A DNA stretch of 64,000 nucleotides from Streptomyces carminius. GTDB taxonomy: Bacteria > Actinomycetota > Actinomycetes > Streptomycetales > Streptomycetaceae. The position numbers were made by a program, and so were the translations under genes. Shown piece by piece: positions 1-7,628 of the stretch (the stretch's first letter is position 1; each line of letters begins with the position of its first letter). Location of the stretch: contig NZ_PGGW01000067.1 of the NCBI RefSeq assembly GCF_002794255.1, positions 248,001 to 312,000 on the forward strand, given 5' to 3'. The notes beneath the pieces were generated by a model. That model was not told the DNA's origin. It saw only the letters and a list, made by a program, of their open reading frames with translations, and searched no databases.

Positions 1-855
1 CGCGGTATGGCCGAGCAGCTCAAGGGCGGCGTGATCATGGATGTCGTCACACCGGAGCAGGCGAAGATCGCCGAGGACGCCGGTGCCGTCGCGGTCATGG
101 CCCTGGAGCGGGTGCCCGCCGACATCCGCAAGGACGGCGGGGTCGCCCGCATGTCCGACCCCGACATGATCGAGGGCATCATCGGGGCCGTCTCCATCCC
201 CGTGATGGCCAAGTCCCGTATCGGGCACTTCGTCGAGGCCCAGGTGCTCCAGGCGCTCGGCGTGGACTACATCGACGAGTCCGAGGTCCTCACCCCGGCC
301 GACGAGGTCAACCACAGTGACAAGTGGGCCTTCACCACGCCCTTCGTCTGCGGTGCCACCAACCTGGGCGAGGCCCTGCGCCGGATCGCCGAGGGCGCGG
401 CCATGATCCGCTCCAAGGGCGAGGCCGGCACCGGCAACGTCGTCGAGGCCGTCCGCCACCTGCGCCAGATCAAGAACGAGATCGGCCGGCTGCGCGCGCT
501 GGACAACAACGAGCTGTACGCCGCGGCCAAGGAGCTGCGCGCCCCGTACGAGCTGGTCAGTGAGGTCGCCGAGCTCGGCAGGCTGCCGGTCGTGCTGTTC
601 TCCGCGGGCGGTGTGGCCACCCCGGCCGACGCCGCGCTGATGCGTCAGCTCGGTGCCGAGGGGGTCTTCGTCGGCTCGGGCATCTTCAAGTCCGGCGATC
701 CGGCCCGGCGCGCCGCCGCCATCGTGAAGGCCACCACCTTCTACGACGACCCCAAGGTCGTCGCGGACGTGTCCCGGGGACTGGGCGAGGCCATGGTCGG
801 CATCAACTGCGACACCCTCACCGAGGCCGAGCGCTTCGCCGGCCGGGGCTGGTGA
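1..855 (+). CDS. pdxS: Pyridoxal 5'-phosphate synthase, synthase subunit PdxS (5' end outside window)
   Basis: PdxS builds the PLP ring from ribose 5-phosphate, glyceraldehyde 3-phosphate and ammonia supplied by PdxT. The frame is open to base 1 (codons for Arg-Gly precede the first Met at 7), and the family normally has about 15-20 more N-terminal residues ending in KRGM, so the true start lies upstream of the window. Family hallmarks are visible: the VMAKSRIGH stretch holding the Schiff-base lysine, RSKGEAGTGN with the second lysine and phosphate loop, and the C-terminal FSAGGVATPADAALM and GVFVGSGIFKS phosphate-binding turns of the (beta/alpha)8 barrel. pdxT follows 97 nt downstream, with a strong hairpin in the gap. 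Identification is secure; only the start is missing. Confidence 0.97.
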   Translation, partial: RGMAEQLKGGVIMDVVTPEQAKIAEDAGAVAVMALERVPADIRKDGGVARMSDPDMIEGIIGAVSIPVMAKSRIGHFVEAQVLQALGVDYIDESEVLTPADEVNHSDKWAFTTPFVCGATNLGEALRRIAEGAAMIRSKGEAGTGNVVEAVRHLRQIKNEIGRLRALDNNELYAAAKELRAPYELVSEVAELGRLPVVLFSAGGVATPADAALMRQLGAEGVFVGSGIFKSGDPARRAAAIVKATTFYDDPKVVADVSRGLGEAMVGINCDTLTEAERFAGRGW

Positions 856-889
856 GCGCGTCCCGCGCGATTCCGGCACGGCCCGGCGC

Positions 890-922
890 ACCGGGCGGCC
901 CGCGCACCGCGGGCCGCCCGGT
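890..922 (+). terminator. Perfect 15-bp hairpin between pdxS and pdxT
   Basis: Positions 890-904 are exactly complementary to 908-922 with a 3-nt loop (CAC). It sits 35 nt after the pdxS stop and 31 nt before the pdxT start. There is no U-tract, which is common for actinobacterial terminators. It may partly terminate or protect the pdxS message and so set PdxS:PdxT stoichiometry; that is inference. Confidence 0.5.
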
Positions 923-952
923 CCACCCGCGAGCATCCAGGGAGGCACACCC

Positions 953-1585
953 GTGACCGCAGGCACCACCGCGGACACCGTCACCGGCGTCACCGGTGAT
1001 GTCACCGTCGGAGTCCTCGCCCTCCAGGGCGACGTACGGGAGCATCTGACCGCGCTCACCGCGGCCGGGGTCACGGCGCGGTCCGTCCGCCGCGCCGAGG
1101 AGCTGGCCGCGGTCGACGGACTGGTGATCCCCGGCGGGGAGTCCACCACGATCTCCAAGCTGGCCGCGGCCTTCGGGCTGCTGGAGCCGCTGCGCGAGCG
1201 GGTCCGCGCGGGACTGCCCGTCTACGGGTCCTGCGCGGGCATGATCATGCTCGCGGACAAGATCCTCGACCCCCGCTCCGGGCAGGAGACCGTCGGCGGC
1301 ATCGACATGATCGTGCGCCGCAACGCCTTCGGCCGGCAGAACGAGTCCTTCGAGGCGGCCGTCGAGGTCGCGGGTGTGCCGGGCGGGCCGGTCGAGGGCG
1401 TCTTCATCCGCGCGCCCTGGGTGGAGTCCACCGGAGCGGAGGTGGCGGAGCTGGCGCATGTCGACGGCCACGCCGTCGCGGTGCGCCAGGGCCGGCTGCT
1501 GGCCACCGCCTTCCACCCCGAACTCACCGGGGACCACCGGGTGCACCGGCTCTTCGCGGACATGGTGCGCGCGGCGGCACGGTGA
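953..1585 (+). CDS. pdxT: Pyridoxal 5'-phosphate synthase, glutaminase subunit PdxT
   Basis: PdxT is the class I glutamine amidotransferase that hydrolyses glutamine and channels ammonia to PdxS. The GTG start at 953 is preceded by GGGAGG at about 940-944. The 210-residue protein has the oxyanion motif GGESTT (61-66), the nucleophile Cys94 in YGSCAGM, and the His188/Glu190 pair in FHPE. Compared with typical homologues (about 190-200 aa) it carries a short Thr/Gly/Val-rich N-terminal extension before VGVLALQGD, so a start nearer residue 17 cannot be excluded. Co-location with pdxS matches the deoxyxylulose-independent PLP pathway. Confidence 0.96.
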   Translation: MTAGTTADTVTGVTGDVTVGVLALQGDVREHLTALTAAGVTARSVRRAEELAAVDGLVIPGGESTTISKLAAAFGLLEPLRERVRAGLPVYGSCAGMIMLADKILDPRSGQETVGGIDMIVRRNAFGRQNESFEAAVEVAGVPGGPVEGVFIRAPWVESTGAEVAELAHVDGHAVAVRQGRLLATAFHPELTGDHRVHRLFADMVRAAAR

Positions 1586-1593
1586 TCCGGCGG

Positions 1594-1599
1594 TAGGAT
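1594..1599 (+). promoter_or_regulatory. Candidate -10 hexamer (TAGGAT) for yebC
   Basis: TAGGAT matches the streptomycete -10 pattern TAGRRT and lies 44 nt before the yebC GTG, just after the pdxT stop. I do not see a good -35 at 17-18 bp, so only the -10 is claimed. It would give a leader of roughly 35-40 nt containing the AAGGAG ribosome site. Confidence 0.35.
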
Positions 1600-1642
1600 C
1601 GGCGCGTTGATTCCTCCGTCGGCGACATGAAGGAGCGAGGCT

Positions 1643-2395
1643 GTGTCCGGCCACTCCAAGTGGGCAACCACCAAGCACAAGAAGGCCGTGATCGATGCCA
1701 AGCGCGGCAAGCTCTTCGCCAAGCTGATCAAGAACATCGAGGTCGCGGCCCGGCTCGGCGGCGCCGATCCCGACGGCAACCCCACCCTGTACGACGCCAT
1801 CCAGAAGGCGAAGAAGAGCTCGGTCCCCAACACCAACATCGATCGTGCGGTCAAGCGCGGCGCGGGCCTGGAGGCCGGCGGCGCCGAGTACCAGACGATC
1901 ATGTACGAGGGGTACGGCCCCAACGGGGTGGCGGTCCTGATCGAGTGCCTCACCGACAACCGCAACCGCGCCGCCTCCGACGTGCGTGTCGCCATGACCC
2001 GCAACGGCGGCTCCATGGCCGATCCCGGCTCGGTGTCGTACCTGTTCAACCGCAAGGGCGTGGTCATCGTCCCCAAGGGGGAGCTGTCCGAGGACGACGT
2101 GCTGGCTGCCGTGCTGGACGCGGGCGCCGAGGAGGTCAACGACCTCGGTGAGAGCTTCGAGGTCGTCAGCGAGCCCGGCGATCTGGTCGCGGTGCGCACC
2201 GCCCTGCAGGAGGCGGGCATCGACTACGACTCGGCGGACGCCAACTTCGTGCCCACCATGCAGGTGGAGCTGGACGAGGAGGGCGCGCGCAGGATCTTCA
2301 AGCTCATCGACGCCCTGGAGGACAGCGACGACGTGCAGAACGTCTTCGCCAACTTCGACGTGTCCGACGAGGTCATGGCGAAGGTCGACGCCTGA
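1643..2395 (+). CDS. yebC: YebC/PmpR (TACO1) family protein
   Basis: This is a member of the YebC family, described variously as DNA-binding transcriptional regulators and, more recently, as ribosome-associated factors that help translate difficult (proline-rich) stretches. The protein begins SGHSKWATTKHKKAVIDAKRG, the family signature, after a GTG start with AAGGAG about 9 nt upstream. Its length of 250 aa is normal. The three-domain layout is recognisable: a Lys-rich N-terminal helical domain (1-80), then the MYEGYGPNGVAVLIEC and FNRKGVV segments, and an acidic C-terminus. Its place just upstream of ruvCAB is conserved in many bacteria, although ruvC here has its own promoter. Confidence 0.95.
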   Translation: MSGHSKWATTKHKKAVIDAKRGKLFAKLIKNIEVAARLGGADPDGNPTLYDAIQKAKKSSVPNTNIDRAVKRGAGLEAGGAEYQTIMYEGYGPNGVAVLIECLTDNRNRAASDVRVAMTRNGGSMADPGSVSYLFNRKGVVIVPKGELSEDDVLAAVLDAGAEEVNDLGESFEVVSEPGDLVAVRTALQEAGIDYDSADANFVPTMQVELDEEGARRIFKLIDALEDSDDVQNVFANFDVSDEVMAKVDA

Positions 2396-2474
2396 CCCGG
2401 GCCCGGCCCGGACCCGCTCCCAGCCGGGTCCCCGTCCGTTTCCCCGCCCGTCCTGCCGGCCGCCTCCGCCGGTG

Positions 2475-2497
2475 CTGTCGGTGGCGGCCGGTAGCCT
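2475..2497 (+). promoter_or_regulatory. RecA-NDp (PafBC-type) DNA-damage promoter of ruvC
   Basis: CTGTCGGTG (2475-2483), exactly 8 bp, then TAGCCT (2492-2497). The LexA-independent damage promoter known from mycobacteria and Streptomyces recA is TTGTCRGTG-N8-TANNNT; this site matches all but the first base. It lies 46 nt before the ruvC start. Expected behaviour, by family knowledge, is induction by DNA damage through the PafBC activator. Confidence 0.75.
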
Positions 2498-2543
2498 GCG
2501 GGAACAGCTGACCGAACGACCAGGTGGACGAGAGGGGGCCGCG

Positions 2544-3095
2544 GTGCGTGTGCTCGGCGTGGATCCGGGGCTGACCCGCTGCGGCATCGGCGTGGTGGAG
2601 GGGGTCCCGGGCCGTCCGCTGCGGATGGCCGGGGTCGGGGTCGTCCGCACCTCCGCCGACGCCGAGACCGCGGAGCGGCTGGTGGTCGTCGAGCGCGGCA
2701 TCGAGGAGTGGCTGGAGGAGCACCGGCCCGACGCCGTCGCCGTGGAGCGGGTCTTCAGCCAGCACAACGTCCGCACCGTGATGGGCACCGCGCAGGCCAG
2801 CGCGGTCGCCATGCTCTGCGCGGCCCGGCGCGGACTGCCCGTCGCCCTGCACACCCCCAGCGAGGTCAAGGCCGCCGTCACCGGCAGCGGCCGGGCGGGC
2901 AAGGAGCAGGTCGGCGCGATGGTGACCAGACTGCTGCGGCTGGACGCCCCGCCGAAACCGGCCGACGCCGCCGACGCCCTGGCCCTGGCCATCTGCCACA
3001 TCTGGCGCGCCCCCGCGCAGCACCGGCTCCAGCAGGCGCGCCTGCGGGCCCGTGCCGCCGCACCGGCCGTACGCACCCCGAGGGGCACCCGATGA
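2544..3095 (+). CDS. ruvC: Crossover junction endodeoxyribonuclease RuvC
   Basis: RuvC is the dimeric Holliday-junction resolvase that cuts the junction held by RuvAB. I place the start at GTG 2544, preceded by a purine-rich GAGAGGGGG, because the protein then begins VRVLGVDPGLTRCGIG with catalytic Asp7 in the family position; the open frame further upstream has no RuvC similarity. Other active-site acids are in VAVERVF and in ADAADALALA near the C-terminus. The length of 183 aa is typical. The stop overlaps the ruvA start (ATGA), implying translational coupling. It is driven by a DNA-damage-type promoter at 2475-2497. Confidence 0.97.
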   Translation: MRVLGVDPGLTRCGIGVVEGVPGRPLRMAGVGVVRTSADAETAERLVVVERGIEEWLEEHRPDAVAVERVFSQHNVRTVMGTAQASAVAMLCAARRGLPVALHTPSEVKAAVTGSGRAGKEQVGAMVTRLLRLDAPPKPADAADALALAICHIWRAPAQHRLQQARLRARAAAPAVRTPRGTR

Positions 3096-3724
3096 TCGCC
3101 TTCGTCTCCGGACCGGTCGCCGTCCTCACCCCGGACACCGCGGTGATCGAGGTGGGCGGGATCGGTATGGCCGTCCACTGCACCCCCGGCACCCTGGCCG
3201 GACTGCGGACCGGCCGGCCCGCCCGGCTGGCCACCTCGCTGGTCGTCCGGGAGGACTCGCTCACGCTGTACGGCTTCGCCGACGACGACGAACGGCAGGT
3301 CTTCGAACTGCTCCAGACCGCCAGCGGAGTGGGACCGAGGCTGGCCCAGGCGATGCTCGCCGTGCACAGCCCCGACGCGCTGCGGCTGGCGGTCTCCACC
3401 GGTGACGAGAAGGCGCTCACCGCCGTGCCCGGCATCGGGAAGAAGGGGGCGCAGAAGCTGCTGCTGGAGCTGCGGGACCGGCTCGGCGAACCGGTGGGCA
3501 CCGGTACCGCGGCGGCCTCCCGCGGCGCGGGCGCCGCCGCTCCGCCCGGCTGGCGCGAGCAGTTGCACGCCGCCCTGGTCGGGCTCGGCTACGCGCCCCG
3601 TGAGGCGGAGGACGCGGTCGCCGCCGTGGCCCCGCAGGCCGAGGCGGCGCTCGCCGGGGGAGACAGCCCGCAGGTGCCCCGGCTGCTGCGGGCCGCCCTG
3701 CAGACCCTGAACCGCGCACGCTGA
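3092..3724 (+). CDS. ruvA: Holliday junction branch migration protein RuvA
   Basis: RuvA tetramers clamp the four-way junction and recruit the RuvB motor. The ATG at 3092 overlaps the ruvC stop by four bases. The 210-aa product has the N-terminal OB fold (MIAFVSGPVAVLTPDTAVIEVGG in the first 25 residues), tandem helix-hairpin-helix motifs including ASGVGPRLAQAML and VPGIGKKGAQKLLLELRD, a low-complexity Ala/Gly linker, and the C-terminal RuvB-contacting domain (LVGLGYAPREAEDAV). All segments are in order and of ordinary length. Confidence 0.97.
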   Translation: MIAFVSGPVAVLTPDTAVIEVGGIGMAVHCTPGTLAGLRTGRPARLATSLVVREDSLTLYGFADDDERQVFELLQTASGVGPRLAQAMLAVHSPDALRLAVSTGDEKALTAVPGIGKKGAQKLLLELRDRLGEPVGTGTAAASRGAGAAAPPGWREQLHAALVGLGYAPREAEDAVAAVAPQAEAALAGGDSPQVPRLLRAALQTLNRAR

Positions 3725-3746
3725 GCCGCCCGCGGCCGCCCGGCGG

Positions 3747-3778
3747 ACCGGCAGACGAGAAGACCGGCAGACGAGAAG
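3747..3778 (+). repeat. Two tandem 16-bp repeats in the ruvA-ruvB gap
   Basis: The unit ACCGGCAGACGAGAAG is present at 3747-3762 and again, identically, at 3763-3778, followed by a degenerate third piece (ACCGACGAGAGACCGACG). It lies between the ruvA stop and a small ORF that overlaps ruvB. No function is evident. Confidence 0.7.
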
Positions 3779-3796
3779 ACCGACGAGAGACCGACG

Positions 3797-3916
3797 ATGA
3801 CGCCGCACTCCCCGCCCTCCGCCCCTCTTCCCGGCCGTCTGCCGGACCAGGCGCCACACCTGGCGCCGCCCGCCCCCCACGGCCCGGTGGCCGGCACGGG
3901 GAGGCGGTCCGTATGA
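3797..3916 (+). CDS. Small proline-rich ORF overlapping the ruvB start (candidate coupled leader peptide)
   Basis: An ATG at 3797 opens a 39-codon frame that ends at TGA 3914-3916, so its stop overlaps the ruvB ATG (3913) as ATGA, the same coupling used at ruvC/ruvA. The predicted peptide starts MTPHSPPSAPLPGRLPDQ and is rich in Pro, Ala and His, with no recognisable domain. The upstream region (GACGAGAGACCGACG) is only weakly Shine-Dalgarno-like, while ruvB has its own GGGGAGG at about 3897-3903. It could equally be a chance frame within GC-rich spacer. I annotate it because the overlap is exact, but translation is unproven. Confidence 0.3.
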   Translation: MTPHSPPSAPLPGRLPDQAPHLAPPAPHGPVAGTGRRSV

Positions 3917-5046
3917 CCCCGGACGAGTACGGCAGGCACGACGAGCGCGACGAGCACGACGAGCAGGCCTACGGGCCGTCCGGTGCCGCCGACGGCGCCG
4001 AGCGCCTGGTGGGCGCCGCCGCGGACTCCGAGGACACCGCCGTCGAGGCGGCTCTGCGCCCCAAGGACCTGGCGGAGTTCATCGGTCAGCCCAAGGTGCG
4101 CGAGCAACTGGACCTGGTGCTGCGCGCCGCCCGGGCCCGCGGCGGCACCGCCGACCACGTACTGCTCTCCGGCGCCCCCGGGCTCGGCAAGACCACCCTT
4201 TCCATGATCATCGCCGCGGAGATGGGCGCGCCCATCCGGATCACCTCCGGACCGGCCATCCAGCACGCCGGGGACCTGGCCGCGATCCTGTCCTCCCTCA
4301 CCGAGGGCGAGGTGCTCTTCCTCGACGAGATCCACCGGATGTCCCGGCCCGCCGAGGAGATGCTCTACATGGCGATGGAGGACTTCCGGGTCGACGTCAT
4401 CGTCGGCAAGGGGCCCGGGGCCACCGCCATCCCCCTGGAACTGCCGCCCTTCACCCTGGTGGGCGCCACCACCCGGGCCGGGCTGTTGCCGCCGCCGCTG
4501 CGCGACCGCTTCGGCTTCACCGCCCACATGGAGTTCTACGAGCCGGCCGAGCTGGAACGGGTGGTCCACCGCTCCGCCCTGCTGCTGGACGTGGAGGTGG
4601 ATGCCGAGGGCGCCGCCGAGATCGCCGGGCGTTCCCGCGGCACCCCCCGTATCGCCAACCGGCTGCTGCGCCGGGTGCGGGACTTCGCCCAGGTCAAGGC
4701 GGACGGTGTGATCACCAGGGAGATCGCCGCGCGGGCGCTGGCGGTCTACGAGGTGGACGGCAGAGGGCTGGACCGGCTGGACCGGGCGGTACTCGACGCC
4801 CTGCTCAGACTGTTCGGCGGCGGGCCGGTGGGACTGTCCACCCTGGCCGTCGCGGTGGGGGAGGAGCGCGAGACCGTCGAGGAGGTCGCCGAACCGTTCC
4901 TCGTCCGCGAGGGACTGCTGGCCCGTACCCCCCGCGGCCGGGTCGCCACCCCCGCCGCCTGGGCCCACCTGGGCCTCACTCCGCCCCAGCAGTCACCGCC
5001 GCCGGCACCGGGCGGACCGGGGCAGCGGGGACTGTTCGGCGGGTGA
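3913..5046 (+). CDS. ruvB: Holliday junction branch migration ATPase RuvB
   Basis: RuvB is the hexameric AAA+ motor that drives branch migration with RuvA. The ATG at 3913 follows a strong GGGGAGG. After a non-conserved acidic/His-rich N-terminal tail (about 1-45), the protein has Walker A GAPGLGKTT, Walker B FLDEIHR, sensor 1 GATTRAG, the arginine-finger segment PLRDRFGF, and the C-terminal winged-helix domain (RGLDRLDRAVLDALLRLF), in order. The 377-aa length reflects the N-terminal tail plus a Pro/Gly-rich C-terminus. It completes ruvCAB, with a 188-nt gap after ruvA that contains tandem repeats and a small ORF. Confidence 0.97.
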   Translation: MTPDEYGRHDERDEHDEQAYGPSGAADGAERLVGAAADSEDTAVEAALRPKDLAEFIGQPKVREQLDLVLRAARARGGTADHVLLSGAPGLGKTTLSMIIAAEMGAPIRITSGPAIQHAGDLAAILSSLTEGEVLFLDEIHRMSRPAEEMLYMAMEDFRVDVIVGKGPGATAIPLELPPFTLVGATTRAGLLPPPLRDRFGFTAHMEFYEPAELERVVHRSALLLDVEVDAEGAAEIAGRSRGTPRIANRLLRRVRDFAQVKADGVITREIAARALAVYEVDGRGLDRLDRAVLDALLRLFGGGPVGLSTLAVAVGEERETVEEVAEPFLVREGLLARTPRGRVATPAAWAHLGLTPPQQSPPPAPGGPGQRGLFGG

Positions 5047-5093
5047 GGGCACAGCGGGTCGTCCGGAGCGGAACCCCGGTGCCATGCTTGACG

Positions 5094-5123
5094 TTGTTCC
5101 CCAGGCGCGGGCTCGCTTAGACT
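5094..5123 (+). promoter_or_regulatory. Candidate promoter of yajC-secDF
   Basis: TTGTTC (5094-5099), an 18-bp spacer and TAGACT (5118-5123) give an acceptable housekeeping-type promoter 87 nt upstream of yajC. A TTGACG at 5088-5093 is a better -35 by sequence but would need a 24-bp spacer. The -10 is the more reliable half. Confidence 0.45.
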
Positions 5124-5210
5124 CCGCCGATGCCTTCCGTCCCGGACGGCATGACCACCCCCGAAGACCAGGCCGCCGAGCAGGCGGTCGTGTGAAGGAA
5201 ACCTTCCGCC

Positions 5211-5690
5211 GTGGACATCATCACTCTCCTCCCCTTCGTCGTACTCATCGGGGCCATGTTCCTGATGACGCGGTCGGCCAAGAAGAAGCAGCAGCAGGCC
5301 GCGCAGATGCGAGACCAGATGCAGCCGGGTACCGGTGTGCGGACCATCGGCGGCATGTACGCGTTGGTGAAGGAGGTCCACGCCGACACGGTTCTCCTGG
5401 AGGTCGCGCCGGGAGTGCCCGCCGTCTACGCCAAGAACGCCATCGGCGCCGTTCTGGAGGCCGACGAGTACGACCGCATCGTCAACGGTGACCCGGAGCC
5501 GGACGACGACGCCCCGGCGGTCCCGGACGACGCCTCCTCGCTGACCGCCGGCGACGCGGGCGGGCCGAGCCTGAGCAAGACGGACGGCACCCCCGCCGGC
5601 GACCCCGTCGTCGCCCCCGCCGACGACGCGGAGCCCGAGGGCGCGGAGGCCAAGGACGCCAAGCGGGACGGAGACGCCGACTCCAGGTAG
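5211..5690 (+). CDS. yajC: Sec translocon accessory subunit YajC
   Basis: YajC is a small single-span membrane protein that associates with SecDF at the Sec translocase. The start is GTG 5211, preceded by AAGGAA. Residues 4-18 (ITLLPFVVLIGAMFL) form the membrane helix, followed by the typical positively charged stretch RSAKKKQQQAAQMRDQM and the conserved PGTGVRTIGGMYA segment. The last 70 residues are an acidic Asp/Glu/Pro-rich tail longer than in Gram-negative YajC, as usual for actinobacteria. The gene immediately precedes secD and secF. Confidence 0.93.
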   Translation: MDIITLLPFVVLIGAMFLMTRSAKKKQQQAAQMRDQMQPGTGVRTIGGMYALVKEVHADTVLLEVAPGVPAVYAKNAIGAVLEADEYDRIVNGDPEPDDDAPAVPDDASSLTAGDAGGPSLSKTDGTPAGDPVVAPADDAEPEGAEAKDAKRDGDADSR

Positions 5691-5803
5691 CCGCTCCGCC
5701 GCCGGTCCCACCGGGCCCGGCGGCGCCGCATGTCCTCACGACCACTTCGCACGCCGCACGGCGACCAACGGGCGCGGGCGGCTGGACAGGGAGATCAGAG
5801 AAG

Positions 5804-7627
5804 GTGGCAGCACCGAAGAAAGGCCGCAGAGCCCCGGGCTCCCAGGGGCGGCCGTGGCGCGCCCTGATGGTCCTTCTGGTGAGCACGGTGGCGCTCACCG
5901 GAGGGATGTTCCTCTCCGGGCACACCACGCCCCGCCTGGGCATCGACCTCGCCGGCGGCACCAGCATCACGCTCACCGCGAAGAGCGAGCCCGGCAAGGA
6001 AAACGCGATCAACGAGACCAACATGAACACCGCCGTCTCCATCATGGAGCGGCGGGTCAACGGTCTGGGTGTCGCCGAGGCAGAGGTACGGACCCAGGGT
6101 GACGAGAACATCGTCATCAACATCCCGCGGGGCACCGACGAGAAGCAGGCCCGTGACCAGGTCGGCACCACGGCCCAGCTCGCGTTCCGCCCGGTGCTCT
6201 CCCTCGCCCCCGCGGCCCCGCCCCAGGCCGAGCCCACGGCCGAGCCCACGGCGAGTCCGTCGGGCAGCCCGTCGAGCGGTGCCGGGGCGGACGAGGAGGC
6301 GCGGGACGGCGAGAAGGACGAGAAGACCGACGAGCCCTCCGCCACCTCCTCGTCCAGTCCTCCCGACCAGGGCCGTGCCGTCACCGACGACCTGAAGGCC
6401 GACGCCTCCGAGACCCCTGAGGCGTCCGCACCCGCGGACGACCCCGCGGCCTCCCCCGGGACCACCGAGCCGGCCGAGGGCACCGAGGACCCGGCGGCGC
6501 CGGACGCCGGCGTCCCCGCCGACCTGCAGAAGAAGCTCGACGCGCTGGACTGCTCCACCCAGGAGAAGCAGGCCGAGGCCGGCCGGGAGGCCGGCCTGGC
6601 GAAGGACTCCGAGTCGGTCGTGGCCTGTGACGAGAGCGGCCAGTTCAAGTACGCGCTCGGCCCGGTGGCCGTCCCCGGCACCGATGTCACGGACGCCGCG
6701 TCCGTCTTCGACGACCAGCGGGGCCAGGGCTGGATCGTCACCATGGAGTTCGACAAGGACGGCGCCGAGAAGTTCGCCGACATCACCGAGCAGCTCTCCA
6801 CCCAGACCGAGCCGCGCAACCAGTTCGCGATCGTGCTCGACGGCGAGGTCGTCTCCGCGCCCCGGGTCTCCGAGCGCCTCGGCGGCGGCAGCGCCGAGAT
6901 CTCCGGCAGCTTCAACCAGCAGTCCTCCGAGGAACTGGCCAACATCCTCTCCTACGGCGCCCTGCCGCTGAGCTTCGAGGAGAGCAACGTCACCACGATC
7001 TCGCCCACGCTCGGCTCCGAGCAGCTCAAGGCGGGTCTGATCGCCGGCGCCATCGGCCTGGCGCTGGTCATCGTCTACCTGATCTTCTACTACCGGGTGC
7101 TGGGACTGGTCGCGATCACCAGCCTGGTGGCCGCGGCCATCCTGACCTACGCGGTCATGACCCTGCTGGGCCCGGCCATCGGCTTCGCGCTGAGCCTGCC
7201 GGCCATCTGCGGCGCCATCGTGGCCATCGGCATCACCGCGGACTCCTTCATCGTCTACTTCGAGAGGATCCGGGACGAGATCAGGGAGGGCCGCAGCATC
7301 CGGGCCGCCTTCCAGCGGGCCTGGCCGAGCGCCCGGCGGACCATCCTGGTCTCCGACCTCGTCTCGATCATCGCCGCGACCGTGCTGTTCATCGTCTCGG
7401 TCGGCTCGGTGCAGGGCTTCGCCTTCGTGCTCGGCCTGACCACCGCCCTGGACCTGGCCATCGTCTTCCTGCTGACCAAGCCGCTGATGACGATCATGGC
7501 CGGCCGGAAGTTCTTCGTCAGCGGCCACCCGTGGTCCGGGCTCGACCCGAAACGGCTCGGCGTCACACCGCCGCTGCGCCGGGGCCGCCGTACGGCCGCC
7601 GCCCCCGCCGAACCGAAGGAGGCCTGA
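5804..7627 (+). CDS. secD: Protein translocase subunit SecD
   Basis: SecD, with SecF, uses the proton gradient to pull exported proteins across the membrane. The start is GTG 5804. The protein has an N-terminal membrane helix (about 20-40), the first periplasmic/extracellular domain with GIDLAGGTSITL and SIMERRVNGLGVAEAEV, and after about residue 400 five membrane helices of the RND superfamily, including the GLIAGAIGLALVIVYLIFYY and PAICGAIVAIGITADSFIVYFE segments. About 100 residues between roughly 135 and 240 form a low-complexity Pro/Ser/Glu/Asp insertion in the external domain, so the protein (607 aa) is longer than short SecD proteins. It is followed by secF after 1 nt. Confidence 0.96.
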   Translation: MAAPKKGRRAPGSQGRPWRALMVLLVSTVALTGGMFLSGHTTPRLGIDLAGGTSITLTAKSEPGKENAINETNMNTAVSIMERRVNGLGVAEAEVRTQGDENIVINIPRGTDEKQARDQVGTTAQLAFRPVLSLAPAAPPQAEPTAEPTASPSGSPSSGAGADEEARDGEKDEKTDEPSATSSSSPPDQGRAVTDDLKADASETPEASAPADDPAASPGTTEPAEGTEDPAAPDAGVPADLQKKLDALDCSTQEKQAEAGREAGLAKDSESVVACDESGQFKYALGPVAVPGTDVTDAASVFDDQRGQGWIVTMEFDKDGAEKFADITEQLSTQTEPRNQFAIVLDGEVVSAPRVSERLGGGSAEISGSFNQQSSEELANILSYGALPLSFEESNVTTISPTLGSEQLKAGLIAGAIGLALVIVYLIFYYRVLGLVAITSLVAAAILTYAVMTLLGPAIGFALSLPAICGAIVAIGITADSFIVYFERIRDEIREGRSIRAAFQRAWPSARRTILVSDLVSIIAATVLFIVSVGSVQGFAFVLGLTTALDLAIVFLLTKPLMTIMAGRKFFVSGHPWSGLDPKRLGVTPPLRRGRRTAAAPAEPKEA

Positions 7628-7628
7628 G

